Positions 37,211 to 48,747 of a stretch of 64,000 bases of DNA are shown one piece after another. The DNA is taken from assembly GCA_032433765.1 (NCBI GenBank), contig JAVIAB010000047.1, positions 19,501,011 through 19,565,010 on the forward strand, written 5' to 3'. The position numbers and the translations under genes are program-made. The notes under the pieces were generated by a model that saw only the letters and a program-made list of their open reading frames with translations, made no database searches and was not told the DNA's origin. Each line of letters begins with the position of its first letter. Within the stretch, counting starts at the first letter, position 1. The DNA is from Megaustenia siamemsis (lineage: Eukaryota > Mollusca > Gastropoda > Stylommatophora > Ariophantidae).

Positions 37211-39206
37211 AAGCTTTTTGTAAAAGGACAAGCAACAAGATAATGAGGAATTGCTTCAGTGCTACTTGTTGATGACGTTGTCGACGATGCTGTAGCTTGT
37301 ACACAATCTAATCGTCATGATGAGCTAATTGCGCTCTCTTGTAATTGGAGGTATAATTGTTTATGCATTCCACGTGTAGCAGATAAAAACACGAAAATGA
37401 TATTTATTTTTGGAAGTGTAATGATTGGTGTATTTCATCGCTAGAGATGTGATGGATAACATGGATGTGAGAGAATTGATGGATCACTTTTGCTCTGGAT
37501 ATTTTTGGACATAGTTTAATTATGATTTTAATCAGGTACAACTGTTCTAATTTTCTAGTTTGTCAACACGACTTAACTGTCCGTGTCATCGATATATTCA
37601 CAAAAACAAACACATCTAAATTAGCTGGTGAAGTACACATTTCTAGTCTAGATTTTAGCGACATTTTCATTCAGTTTATGAAAGAAGTACGCATTTCTAG
37701 TCTAGATTTTGGCGACAATTGCATTATGAGTATGAAAAGAGTACACATTTCTGGTCTAGATTTTGACGACAATTTCATTAAGTTAAAAAAAGAAGAAGTA
37801 AGCATTCATAATATATATTTTTTACAATTAATTGTTCGTTTACACACCTCACGATGTGCGCCATGTACACACCATTGCTTGCACTAAATTAATGAACAAC
37901 ACATGTGTCATTTGAAATAAGAAAGTGAATGAAGCACTGGTTTTTTATCATATTTTGAAAGATAACACATGGATACAATAATGTTAGCGCAAGTAAAACC
38001 ATACAAGTACAGAAAATAGTATCCCAAATAACAACACAGGAGTACATATAATGTTACTTTTCAAAATTACATTTTATGGCATAAATCAATATATTAAAAC
38101 ACAGAACACACACACACCCGCAGAGACGTGAACACCATACAATAAAAACAACTTATAACAAATTATAAAAATTAATTATAATTAATAAAATATATTTTAA
38201 ATATATATAATTAAATATAAATAATTTGTATTATAAAAAAAATAAATAAAAGCAACTCTAAAATGACTCCAATTGAACTTAATACATGATGATAGAACCG
38301 TAACTTTCAAATATGACATTTAAATTATTGGCCATGATTATTATAGTTTTTACTTCTTCTTCCTTTTTTCCTTCTTTTTCTTCTTCGTTCATCTCTTAAT
38401 CTAACTCTTCTCTCACCCTCGTTATTTGTCACACTTTCAACTCTTCGTCTCGAACAAACATGTTACAAGTTGTTCTGTTTCGTGAAATTATTATAAAGAG
38501 AACTGCAGTCTTGACTGAAATTTCTGTTTCCATTTCTCTTAATTGAAATTTGTATCTTCCCCTGTGTATAAAATAGAATTGCCTGCCACGTGATACTTTC
38601 AGTTGATGTCAGCAGTAGACCTATTCTGTTTCTACATGGCGACAATATCTGCTCCATCTTTTCACTGTGTCATGGCTCACCCGTTCAGACTGAAATATTA
38701 TTTCTCTTATTGTTTTTTTAAATTTTTAAATGTATACATCAATAATTGTTTCAGTGTGTAACTTCAAGTAAACATTTTTTTTATACACTAAAGAAAGTAA
38801 ATAAAATCGCCAACAATAACATAAAAAAACTAAAACAACACATAAACTAAAAAGAAATATAAAATGTTGGTTGTCAATTATTACTCGACAATCACAGTCT
38901 GGATTGAGATTATGCGGTATTCCTAAAATCAACTACAGGGATATTTGTTGTTGAAGATAAAGACTAACGCACTGGTTTACAGACTAAAGTTTAAAACTAG
39001 TCTCAACAAAGGTGCTTGCGAATGTACGAGACCGACATTTCATACAATTAATCTCTTCTTATTATGGCCACACATAAAAATATACAAATCTAACATGTTC
39101 TACATGTATTATATAATAATATTCAGTAAATATTGACAATCCATTTTCGGTAAAGAAAAATAATGGGAAAAGACTAATTGTTTTTATTTAAAGAGATAAT
39201 AATCAT
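37211..39206. repeat. Shared module 1/2 spacer, no gene
   Basis: Collinear with 17606-17884 and 19460-21240 of module 1, which carry the LINE-E insertion between them. At 37630-37770 three copies of a 54-60 bp unit ('gaagtacacatttctagtct') occur. Very AT-rich around 38150-38250. No convincing coding sequence. Confidence 0.55.
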
Positions 39207-39496
39207 CTCTTTCCGTACGGAACCTTTTCATCAAAATCGTCAAGAGTCAAAATTTTTCATGGTTTTAGGAATCAATCATTTATATTGATCTAACACATAA
39301 CGTATTATCTATGCATTTTTAGATAATTGAACAAGGTATTAGATTTCACCAATACCAAGATGATACAAGACATGTAAAAATAATATAGTTTGATAACTGT
39401 TCATACCAAATAAAATTGAGAGTGACGCGCTATGCGGATAAACGTACACGGGCGAAATCGGCATGGTGCACAGTGCGGCGAAACGTAATGAAAGAG
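39207..39496. mobile_element. TTAA-family MITE, reverse copy
   Basis: Reverse-complement relative of 4558-4836: 'ggcatggtgcacagtgcggc' here against 'gtgcgccatgccgat' there. Ends CTCTTTCCGTACG and ...ATGAAAGAG. The flanking TTAA is not preserved on either side, so the target site is decayed or altered. Confidence 0.75.
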
Positions 39497-39944
39497 TATA
39501 AATCAAATGACTCGTACAGGAATAATTAATTTCTTCTTCAATAATGTTATCATGTACACGCAGACATCTCATGATTCATGGTCATTGTCCAAGAATTACC
39601 GTTGCGTAAAGAAAAGATAATGCTATCAAGAGGGCATATGATGACCTTGAGTGAAAAGTGTTGGTGAATAGTCAAAAGGGGAATAAATCCGGGACACCAA
39701 CATTTAAATGAGGTGGGGGGGGGGAGGCACACAGCTTTTTACAGATTGTTACACATCGAAATACAAAATTAGATTGTAATGAAAATTAGACTGTGTGTAA
39801 AACAAATTTATACAATGTGAAAGGAAAAGAACTTACAAAATAATTTGGCTTGCTTTCTCAAAATAATTTGGCTTGCTTTCTCTAACACGGTTAGTGATTT
39901 ATAGTGATATAATGATTTAGAGACAGAAAAAGTTTATAAGACAG

Positions 39945-40393
39945 AAAATTATATGAGACAGAAAAGTTTATGAGACAGAAAAGTTTATGAGGCAGAAAAG
40001 TTTATGAGACAGAAAAGTTTATGAGACAGAAAAGTTTATGAGGCAGAGAAGTATATGAGACAGAACAGTTTATGAGGCAGAAAAGTATATGAGACAGAAC
40101 AGTTTATGAGGCAGAGAAGTATATGAGGCAGAACAGTTACATGAGACAGAAAAGTTTATGAGGCAGAAAAGTATATGAGACAGAACAGTTATATAAGACA
40201 GAAAAGTTTATGAGCCAGAGAAGTATATGAGGCGGAAAAGTATATGAGCCAGAGAAGTATATGAGGCAGAAAAGTTTATGAGCCAGAGAAGTATATGAGG
40301 CGGAAAAGTATATGAGCCAGAGAAGTATATGAGACAGAAAAGTTTATGAGCCAGAGAAGTATATGAGGCAGAAACGTATATGAGACAGAAAGT
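39945..40393. repeat. 17-bp minisatellite, left arm (unit A)
   Basis: Purine-rich units of the type 'gacagaaaagtttatga' recur every 17 bp with GAGGCAG and GAGCCAG variants. It abuts the (ATG)n tail of an inverted LINE-A insert. Confidence 0.93.
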
Positions 40394-40850
40394 ATCATCA
40401 TCATGTGCTATACCGGTTGGCGTGGGCGATCATGTCCTTCCACAATCTTCTATATACAGTGCATCGTATCAGTTCTGTTGTTGACTGTTTTCCATGCCAT
40501 GGCAACAAGCTATCCAGTATTTTCTCTCTTTGTCGTCCGCGATCTCTCTTTCCTTTTATTTTGCTAGTTGTAACCAAGTATTCCAACTTTCCTCTTCTCA
40601 TGATGTGCCCGAAAAATGTTGATTGTTTCGTTCTGATTTTTTTAGGAGCTCCCTTTTTGTGTTGGCCTCTTTGTGAACTTCCTCATTGGTCTTTTTAGCT
40701 GTCCAGGGAACTTTCAACATTCTTCTGAGAAATCCCATCTCTTTGGCCTCCAATCGTCTTTTCATGTGTATGTCTACTGTCCATTATTCGCTTCCATACG
40801 TCAGAATTGAAATGAAACAATACTGCAGATATGAGAAATCTGCATGCCGT
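40394..40850 (-). mobile_element. LINE-A fragment inserted in the 17-bp array (unit A)
   Basis: The minus strand encodes KTIGGQRDG-like frames, RRGKLEYLVTTSKIKGKRDR, KILDSLLPWHGKQSTTELIR and RRLWKDMIAHANR, then (CAT)n on the plus strand. It divides the array into two arms and is present in both duplication units. Confidence 0.87.
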
Positions 40851-41222
40851 GAAAAGTATATGAGATACAAAAGTTTATGATTCAGAAAAATATATTAGAC
40901 AGGAAAGTATATGAGATACAAAAGTTTATGAGACAGAAAAATATATTAGACAGGAAAGTATATGAGATACAAAAGTTTATGAGACAGAAAAATATATTAG
41001 ACAGGAAAGTATATGAGATACAAAAGTTTATGAGACAGAAAAATATATTAGACAGGAAAGTATATGAGATACAAAAGTTTATGAGACAGAAAAATATATT
41101 AGACAGGAAAGTATATGAGATACAAAAGTTTATGAGACAAAAAAATATATTAGACAGGAAAGTATATGAGATACAATAGTTTATGAGACAAAAAATATAT
41201 TAGACAGGAAAGTATATGACAC
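40851..41222. repeat. 51-bp higher-order repeat (3 x 17), right arm (unit A)
   Basis: About 7 copies of a 51-bp unit (for example 40924 and 40975) built of three 17-bp monomers. The multiple-of-3 length keeps a 100-residue frame open. Unit B has only about one copy. Confidence 0.93.
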
Positions 41223-41470
41223 AGAAAATGTAGCTATCGATGGTTAGGAAAGTAACAGAATAAGACGATCTTAAATCTAAAAAAAAAACTGATTGCTATT
41301 AATTTGAACCCTTAATACCTAAACGAAACATCCTTTTAAGTAATTGCCACGAAATGCTAGGACCATTCCTATACAAATTATTATGTACCAAAAATATCCA
41401 TCATCATTATTCCTAACAACATTCCTACCCATTGAGAAGGCGGTATCATTCTGAGGAGGTTGAACGTTCT

Positions 41471-42400
41471 TCATTTTTTTGTTCTCATCGCTAATTGTTC
41501 TTTAGTCTCAATATTTGATTCCAAAACTCTGACTTGGACCAGAAGATCTTTCATCACGTCCGTGTTTTGAGCTTCACGTTCTAGATGCAGTTTATGGCGA
41601 CCAATCTCCCACTGCAGGTCCTTGATTCTATCAATAGCCTCTCCAGGATTACTCCTTATATCAATTCGTCCAAGGCGTTCACTTATGCCATCCAAAACTT
41701 GTTTAGTCTCCTCTTTCAGCTGAGACTTTCTACTAAACACTATCATCCTGTTTCTTCCTGTTTCAGCCTTCGTGTAATCAGTCCACGTATATGGGTGTCT
41801 CACAGCCTGTATTTTGGCTACTGCTTCTAATAACAAATCTCGCTGGATTCTTAGTGACCACTCGTCCTTGGCTCTGTTATTAAACAAAATTCGCCTGTTT
41901 CCACATTCCTTGAACAGGTCTTTAATATCCCCAGTCTGGACATTACACCAGTCTTCAAATGACGTGTTTTCCCCCTCATTGTCCAAAGCAAAACTGTCTC
42001 CATATGTCAATACAATTATACCGTAATCTTTAAAAATGTTGTCACCAAAAATTGATTTGATCATGGAAACTGTGTCTTTCTCCTGTTTCGTGAATCGAAC
42101 ACCGTATTTGAAAACGATGATCAAAGCAGTAAAACCATTGGAACATAATTTTATCGCATCTTCAACATTTTGTAAAGTGAGTTTCACATCGTCAGGGTCG
42201 TTAACGTTTGTGTCTCCAATCCCAGGACCATCAACAACAGTGACGTCTGTACCGTCAATGGTCGAGCTCTTGGACACAATCTCACCAGGACCAATCAGAT
42301 TGCTTGACCTTGGCGTGAATACCCTTTTACCAAGAATTGAGTTTCCGGTTGAGCTTTTCCCATTTCCGTCTCTGCCCACAAGAAGTAAAGTAACAGCCAT
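41471..42400 (-). CDS. GIMAP-like AIG1 GTPase, copy 3 (C-terminally truncated by frameshift)
   Basis: A 309-residue frame with P-loop GRDGNGKS, G3 DGPG, RFTKQEKDTV box, TYGD and RRILFNN, then most of the coiled-coil region, stopping after LAMRTKK. Compared with copy 4, the run of T (plus strand) at about 41474-41480 is one base shorter. This creates an immediate TGA and removes the last about 55 residues, including the predicted membrane segment. The homologous end would lie at 41299, and a second one-base difference lies near 41350. The chosen ATG is the one after the acceptor-like CCAG (42412-42415), not an upstream non-ATG codon. It is either a truncated soluble form, a young pseudogene or a homopolymer error in the assembly. 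Confidence 0.85.
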   Translation of the reverse strand: MAVTLLLVGRDGNGKSSTGNSILGKRVFTPRSSNLIGPGEIVSKSSTIDGTDVTVVDGPGIGDTNVNDPDDVKLTLQNVEDAIKLCSNGFTALIIVFKYGVRFTKQEKDTVSMIKSIFGDNIFKDYGIIVLTYGDSFALDNEGENTSFEDWCNVQTGDIKDLFKECGNRRILFNNRAKDEWSLRIQRDLLLEAVAKIQAVRHPYTWTDYTKAETGRNRMIVFSRKSQLKEETKQVLDGISERLGRIDIRSNPGEAIDRIKDLQWEIGRHKLHLEREAQNTDVMKDLLVQVRVLESNIETKEQLAMRTKK

Positions 42401-43599
42401 TTTGGTCGTGTCTGGCAAATAAAAAAAAATATTGACATATTTAAATTAAACAAAAATTAAATATAAACAGAAAATGAGAACCTTTTTTTGTTTATTTATA
42501 TTCATTACATCTTCCTCTAACTTCCACCTTTAAGTTGACGTTGATGTGTTGTGTCGTTTGCTTACAGGAAAACTGCACTTTCTCCGACCAGTTGTTCCAG
42601 CTGAAAACGTCGATTTTTGTTTTGTCCATTACCACGTAAAGCTGTCACCATATCACTTTTTTTTTTTTAGAATTGCTATTATCATCAGCTTTACAGCAGC
42701 TTCGCATCTCTATGCATCTTGTTACATCTCGATGCCTTTACTTCTTTACTATCTGCGACCTTTGGCCTGACAAACTTGTCTTCGGCCAAGGTAAATTTGC
42801 TTCACAATTATTTGCCCGAACAGCGGCCATCTTTGCTCTACTTATGTCCACTTTTCACTGCCAAGGGTTCTTTGACATGGGTAAGTGCTCAAGAGACATG
42901 TTTTTAACTGTTTTTGTTGAGGGCTAAAATCATATTTCACTACCACGAGTCTAGGGGATGGTAATGCCATGAAGAAACCACAGATTTGAAATGAAGATAC
43001 CCCACCGACTTGGACGTGATTCCAACTCTGGAACTTCTTGTCCAGACGTCAATGTCATACCTCTAGAGCACCCAGTCTCCAGGGGCGAAGGAATGGTAAA
43101 AAAAAGGGCGGGGGGGGGGAGGTGTCTGAATTAGGAATTAGTTACGAAGGCTAAGATTTGTCAATCCGGAAGAGGAAAACTGACCAGGAGCCACGTGCTT
43201 GTTGGTCACATTATAAATAGTCAATGAGGCAGGTAGGATCTCTAGGTTAAAAAAATAAGCCAAACAGAGCGATAAAAGAAGGAAGAGTACCTTCGGGATG
43301 TATTATAAAAGGGGGGGGGGGTCCATAGGTTAGGATAAAAAGAGAGAAATAAAGGTAGCAAGGGTGTGAAGGTGGGAGAAGAGCAGGATAGACAATAAAG
43401 ATAACGCGGCGAGGAATAAATATAGCACACACAAGAAATTGGAAAATGAGGCCAGTAATAAAGAAAAGAGTCAGCAGATTTTAATTCACTCTGGTGGAGA
43501 ATGCAAACACGAGCTATGAGTCGGTTCTCTGAAGTGAATCGACAATTGGTATTGGAGAGCAGGAGACGGTGGAAGTCCACAGAGTTATGATTGTCTAAA
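42401..43599. other. GIMAP copy 3 upstream region and SINE-4 remnant
   Basis: Contains the acceptor-like site, a T-run, sequence similar to 2040-2270 upstream of copy 1, a SINE-4-like stretch (42965-43085) and G-runs at about 43110-43121 and 43310-43320. 43180-43440 is shared with copy 2's upstream region. No exon recognised. Confidence 0.5.
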
Positions 43600-44478
43600 G
43601 ATCAGACCGGACTTGTTTTCACTTTACAGCGAATATATTATGAGATCAATAGTAGACAAAAAAGGAATTGAAGTCAACGGTCTCAACATAAATAATTTGC
43701 GATATGCGGATGACACAGTCTTAATAGCAGAGACAGAAAACGAACTACAAGAAATGATAGACATAATAGTACAAGAAAGCAACAAGAAAGGTCTCAGTCT
43801 GAATAGTAAGAAAACAGAAGTAATGGTTATATCGAAGAAACAATCATCACCATCATGCAGCATAAAAATAAACGAGACAAATCTAAAACAAGTGCAACGT
43901 TTCAAATACTTGGGCACAATAATTACATCAGATGGGAGATGCACCACAGAAATAAAAAGCAGAATAGCTCAGGCCAAAATAGCATTTAAGAAAATGAAAA
44001 ATATCTTATGCAACAAATCTATGTCAATAAAAATGAGAAAGAGAGTTCATCAGTGCTATATAGAACCAATTCTGACCTATGGAAGCGAATCATGGACAGT
44101 AGACAAACAAATGAAAAGACGGTTAGAGGCCACATAGATGGGATTTCTCAGAAGAATGTTGAAAGTTCCCTGGACAGATAAAAAGACCAATGAGGAAGTT
44201 CTCAAAGTGGCCAACACAAAAAGTGAGCTCTTAAAAAACATCAGAAAGAAGCAATCAACATTTTTTGGGCAAATCATGAGAAGAGGAAAGTTGGAATACT
44301 TGGTTACAACTGGCAAAATAAAAGGAAAGAGAGATCGCGGACAACAAAGAGAGAAAATACTGGATAGCTTGGTGTCATGGCATGGAAAACAGTCAACACC
44401 AGAACTGATATGATGCACTGTAGATAGAAGATTGTGGAGGGACATGATCGCCAACGCCAACCGGCAGGGTACATGATG
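43600..44478 (+). mobile_element. LINE-A RT C-terminal half (unit A), nonsense mutation
   Basis: Starts abruptly at RPDLFSLYSEYIMR, just after the usual GCVLSP motif, so it is 5'-truncated inside the RT domain. It then reads RYADDTVLIAETE (catalytic YADD, about 43702-43740), FKYLGTIITSDGRC, ESWTVDKQMKRR, WTDKKTNEEVL and RRGKLEYLVTTGKIKGKRDR. GAG in unit B is TAG here (44135-44137). It ends in (ATG)n. The rest of the frame is intact, so it is young or recently duplicated. Confidence 0.92.
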
Positions 44479-44504
44479 ATGATGATGATGAAAGATCAGA
44501 AATG

Positions 44505-45790
44505 GGAGGTAAACGGAATCTGGGAATCCCGTATGATGTTGTCCAGGTGATCACAGACCATACCTCCAACCTACTAAACGTCGATCTGTTTGATCAATAT
44601 ACGTCTTATGGCAGTGTTTGCGGATACAACATATATAAGATTACAGGATACGAACATGAACTCTTCCTGGTTATCAAAGGGGTCATTCAGGAAGATGATT
44701 TGGTCAGTCTGCAGTACGAAAGAAAACGTAATGCATGATATTTCGATTGAGGCCGTGCCATTTAGGCCTTCACAAGGGTTACAGATGCAACTGCTAACCA
44801 AAATGACACGAATATTCCTGTCGCGTTTAAAGGACACACAAATGGGGGACTCAGAGAATAGAAGGAGAGTAGTAGGGTCAGAGCGGGATAGGTAGGTCTC
44901 TTTTCAGGAGCTGGAGTGCAGTCAGATTGTGAGGGCGGTAGGTTAGAGGGAGAACAGTTCTGTTCGAAGGAGGATGAGTCTTGTTGGTAACAGTCTGAGT
45001 TTGGGTAATTGGAGAACTGGATGGAGGTAACAGTATGAGTTTGGGTAATATGGAGAACTGGATGGAGGTAACAGTCTGAGTTTGGGTAATTGGAGAACTG
45101 GATGGATGTAACAGTATAAGTTTGGGTAATATGGAGAACTGGATGGAGGTAACAGTATAAGTTTGGGTAATATGGAGAACTGGATGGAGGTAATAGTCTG
45201 AGTTCAGGTTATATGGAGAACTGGATGGAGGTAACAGTCTGAGTATAAGTAATATGGAGAACTGGATGGAGGTAACAGTATAAGTTTGGGTAATATGGAG
45301 AACTGGATGGAGGTAATAGTCTGAGTTCAGGTTATATGGAGAACTGGATAAAGGTAACAGTCTAAGTAATATGGAGAACTGGATGGAGGTAACAGTATGA
45401 GATTGGCTAATATGGAGAACTGGATGGAGGTAACAGTATGAGTTTGGCTAATATGGAGAACTGGATGGAGGTAACTGTATGAGTTTGGCTAATATGGAGA
45501 ATTGGATGGAGGTAACAGTATGAGTTTGGCTAATATGGGGAACTGGATGGAGGTAACAGTATGAGTTTGTCTAATATGGAGAACTGGATGGAGGTAACAG
45601 TTTGAGTATAGGTAATATGGAAAACTGGATGGAGGTAACAGTCTGAGTATAGGTAATATGGAGAACTGGATGGCGGACAGATCGCAGGACAGATTCAAAG
45701 TAAAGACGGCAACGAAATAATTCCAGCATTAAGTGGACTTGATGGAGGAATTCATCATCTTCCATTCCCTTCTGAAAAAAAGACCAGTCG
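44505..45790 (-). mobile_element. Penelope-like element remnant with minisatellite (unit A)
   Basis: The minus strand reads DEFLHQVHLMLELFR at about 45760-45715, then a 41-bp array, then SNRTVLPLTYRPHNLTALQL (about 44970-44910), then FKRDRNIRVILVSS and, in other frames, KTYIDQTDRRLV. The last is the start of the GIY-YIG endonuclease. Reverse-transcriptase core absent; frameshifted. Confidence 0.82.
44985..45675. repeat. 41-bp minisatellite, about 17 copies, inside the PLE (unit A)
   Basis: Units with 'ggtaacagtatgagtttggc' recur every 41 bp (for example 45430, 45471). The array lies between two PLE coding blocks that are only about 25 codons apart in the PLE at 15190, so it replaces that linker. 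Confidence 0.95.
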
Positions 45791-46026
45791 ATAACACATA
45801 ATGAGGCAGAGGTTCACCGAGATATAGGAAGGGTAGGTTCTAAAGGGTTGGAGAATACAGGCAGAACGCCCAGTTAGGTTATAAAGATATGTTATTATTT
45901 CACCCCCATAGTAATAATAATCTATCAGCAAGAATCTGTCAGCTTCTTATTTGAGTTGGAGCTATAGAGTATGTTTCCAAAGATTGCGGTCAACAGCTAT
46001 TTCTTCCCAGCTGTTACAATACTACT

Positions 46027-46027
46027 A

Positions 46028-46090
<63 letters not shown>
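46027..46090. repeat. (TAA)n microsatellite (unit A)
   Basis: About 21 TAA units here against about 15 in unit B (53521-53566). Confidence 0.97.
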
Positions 46091-46354
46091 TAAGAGGAAT
46101 AAGAGGTACAAAAACATTTACTCTAATGTGGATCCAACTGACAGCAACATTATTTGAATAAAGACACAGTTGTCTTCCAATCGGCCATCAGTTCTCTCTC
46201 AAACCCACAAAACAAAAGTAATATGAACATTGATTGCTAGGGTATTTCACATGTAAAGGTCCTCACTTTCTTTATCTTTTCCTCTTTCCTTGATCACAAA
46301 AGCCAACCCAGATCTGTATCACATTAATGTTCCCAATGCCCCACGTCCGGCTGG

Positions 46355-46672
46355 CTATAATTTTTTTCTCTCGTTTTTTCCCACGTTCACGTTTTGGAGT
46401 CCACTTTCTGTCATTCTCTTGATAGTTTCAGCATCTCTTATTTTCGATAACAAAGGAATGTCTTTGTTCTCTTCTGTGTAGGACACTTGGTCCTCACTGG
46501 AATGTCCACAGGACAAGATTTTGGCTTTGTCGCCAGGGGAGGTAATTTTTGGCCATATAATCGCAAAGCCATGATCGTGATCTTTTGTTATTTCTGTTTC
46601 TTCACTGTTGTCTTCTCCTGGCAAGTTGTTTAACTTCGACCTGGAAGACTGTAACGGCTCATTTAGGGCCAA
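46355..46672 (-). CDS. Unrecognised 105-residue ORF (unit A)
   Basis: The minus strand is open for 105 codons, with an acidic polar composition (GEDNSEETEITKDHDHGFAI, SSEDQVSYTEENKDIPL). No domain recognised and no membrane segment. The unit B counterpart has a one-base deletion near 54028 and an extra T near 53890, which break the frame. It could be an exon of an unknown gene, part of a retroelement, or chance. I do not assign a function. Confidence 0.25.
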   Translation of the reverse strand: MALNEPLQSSRSKLNNLPGEDNSEETEITKDHDHGFAIIWPKITSPGDKAKILSCGHSSEDQVSYTEENKDIPLLSKIRDAETIKRMTESGLQNVNVGKNERKKL

Positions 46673-46751
46673 CTAACTAGAGTCAGCCATTCAACTCTCT
46701 TCTGAACCCGAAGCTTGTCTTTCTCAATCGTCTTCATGTTTTTATATGTGT

Positions 46752-47086
46752 AAAGTTAAAGGTAAAGTACGAGACTTGAACCGCCGCCGTCTTAGCAAGT
46801 CAGTTTTCACACATAAGTGCTCGGCCGCCTATCCAGAAATGTTCGGAGATTTCTGGATAGTGTCGCCTCAAGCATCGAAACTCAGATGCGAGGCGACATT
46901 CCTCACCTTCCCAGGGTAATACCCTGGTACCCATTTCTGCCAACGGCTGGGTCAAACGTGGGGGTATTTTTTTTTTTCCAACCACGAGTACAATTCACAC
47001 TGCTCCCGGCGGGAATCGAACACGGGTTGTCCGAATGTCGGTAGTCCAGTCGGGTGGTTTTCCCAACTAGGCTACCGAGGCCCCCA
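46752..47086 (-). mobile_element. tRNA-derived SINE-2 (unit A)
   Basis: The reverse complement starts GGGGGCCTCGGTAGCCTAGT (A-box TAGCCTAGTTGGG) and carries B-box TGTTCGATTCCC. The 3' end is (CTTTA)n-like. Short possible TSD ATGTGTA at 46745-46751 and 47093-47099. A plus-strand family member is at 7213-7512. Confidence 0.87.
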
Positions 47087-47589
47087 TTCTACATGTGTAT
47101 ATATAATTAAATCTGGAATTTTGAAGCCATTCTTGGTTACTAGTTTATTGTGATCAAAATAATATGAGAAATGGTATGTTCTTTTATGTTTTAATTAACG
47201 ACATTATTGCCATTTTGATCATATTGTTCACATCTTCGCCGGCTCCCCAGTTTCTATGATTTCCAAGTATATTTATGGTCTTTAATGCTCTTGCTTTAAT
47301 GCTATCAAGAGGGCATATGATGACCTTGAGTGAAAAGTGTTAGTGAATAGTCAAAAGGGGAATAAATCCCGGGACACCAACATTTAAATGAGGTGGGGGG
47401 GTGGGGTGGGGGTGGGGGGGGGGGCACACAGCTTTTTACAGATTGTTACACATCGAAATACAAAATTAGATTGTAATGAAAATTAGACTGTGTGTAAAAC
47501 AAATTTATACAAAGTGAAAGGAAAAGAACTTACAAAATAATTTTGCTTGCTTTCTCTAACACGCTTAGCGATTTATAGTGATATAATGT

Positions 47590-48112
47590 TTTAGAGACAG
47601 AAAAGTTTATGAGACAGAACAGTTATATGAGACAGAAAAGTTTATGAGGCAAAAAAGTATATGAGCCAGAGAAGTATATGAGACAGAAATGTTTATGAGA
47701 CAGAGAAGTATATGAGCCAGAGAAGTATATGAGACAGAAAAATATATGAGGCAGAAAAGTTTATGAGGCAGAAAAGTATATGAGCCAGAGAAGTATATGA
47801 GACAGAAAAGTTTATGAGACAGAGAAGTATATGAGACAGAAAAGTATATGAGGCAGAAAAGTTTATGAGGCAGAAAAGTATATGAGGCAGAGAAGTATAT
47901 GAGATAGAAAAGTATATGAGGCAGAAAAGTATATGAGGCAGAAAAGTATATGAGCCAGAGAAGTATATGAGACAGAAATGTATGTGAGCCAGAGAAGTAT
48001 ATGAGGCAGAAAAGTTTATGAGCCAGAGAAGTATATGAGACAGAAAAGTTTATGAGCCAGAGAAGTATATGAGCCAGAAAAGTATATGAGACAGAACAGT
48101 TATATGAGACAG
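47590..48112. repeat. 17-bp minisatellite, left arm (unit B)
   Basis: Same 17-bp monomers as unit A but longer (about 523 against 449 bp) and with a different variant order. G-rich tract just before it at 47393-47425. Confidence 0.93.
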
Positions 48113-48580
48113 AAAGTATCATCATCATCATGTGCCATACCGGTTGGCGTGGGCGATCATGTCCTTCCACAATCTTCTATATACAGTGCATCGTATCAGT
48201 TCTGTTGTTGACTGTTTTCCATGCCATGGCAACAAGCTATCCAGTATTTTCTCTCTTTGTCGTCCGCGATCTCTCTTTCCTTTTATTTTTGCCTGTTGTA
48301 ACCAAGTATTCCAACTTTCCTCTTCTCATGATGTGCCCAAAAAATGTTGATTGTTTCGTTCTGATTTTTTTAGGAGCTCCCTTTTTGTGTTGGCCTCTTT
48401 GAGAACTTTCTCATTGATCTTTTTAGCTGTCAAGGGAACTTTCAACATTCTTCTGAGAAATCCCATCTCTGTGGCCTCCAATCGTCTTTTCATTTGTATG
48501 TCTACTGTCCATTATTTGCTTCTATACGTCAGAATTGAAATGAAACAATACTGCAGATATGAGAAATCTGCATGGCGTGA
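48113..48580 (-). mobile_element. LINE-A fragment inserted in the 17-bp array (unit B)
   Basis: Counterpart of 40394-40850, with the same ends and truncation point. Small indels distinguish the two, including 'tttttgcctgttg' here against 'tttgctagttg' in unit A. Confidence 0.87.
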
Positions 48581-48747
48581 AAAGTATATGAGATACAAAA
48601 GTTTATGAGACAGAAAAATATATTAGACAAGAAAGTATATGACACAGAAAATTTAATAATTTTCTAATAAATAAAAATATAACTATCGATGGTTAGGAAA
48701 GTAACAGAATAAGACGATCTTAAATCTAAAAAAAAAACTGATTGCTA

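Larger units (their letters stand above)
39618..47296. repeat. Tandem segmental duplication, unit A (7679 bp)
   Basis: Unit A begins 'taatgctatcaagagggc' and the same sequence starts unit B at 47297. Gene, LINE, PLE, SINE and minisatellite order is identical in both, with few substitutions. Size differences come mainly from the repeat arrays. Confidence 0.95.

Noticed and set aside
42401..42418. Longer start of GIMAP copies 3 and 4 (MPDTTK before MAVTLL)
   Set aside because: It needs a non-ATG start and runs across an acceptor-like CCAG. The conserved ATG before VTLL is the better choice.
43624..43947. Minus-strand 107-residue frame opposite LINE-A
   Set aside because: Antisense of the YADD-containing RT frame.
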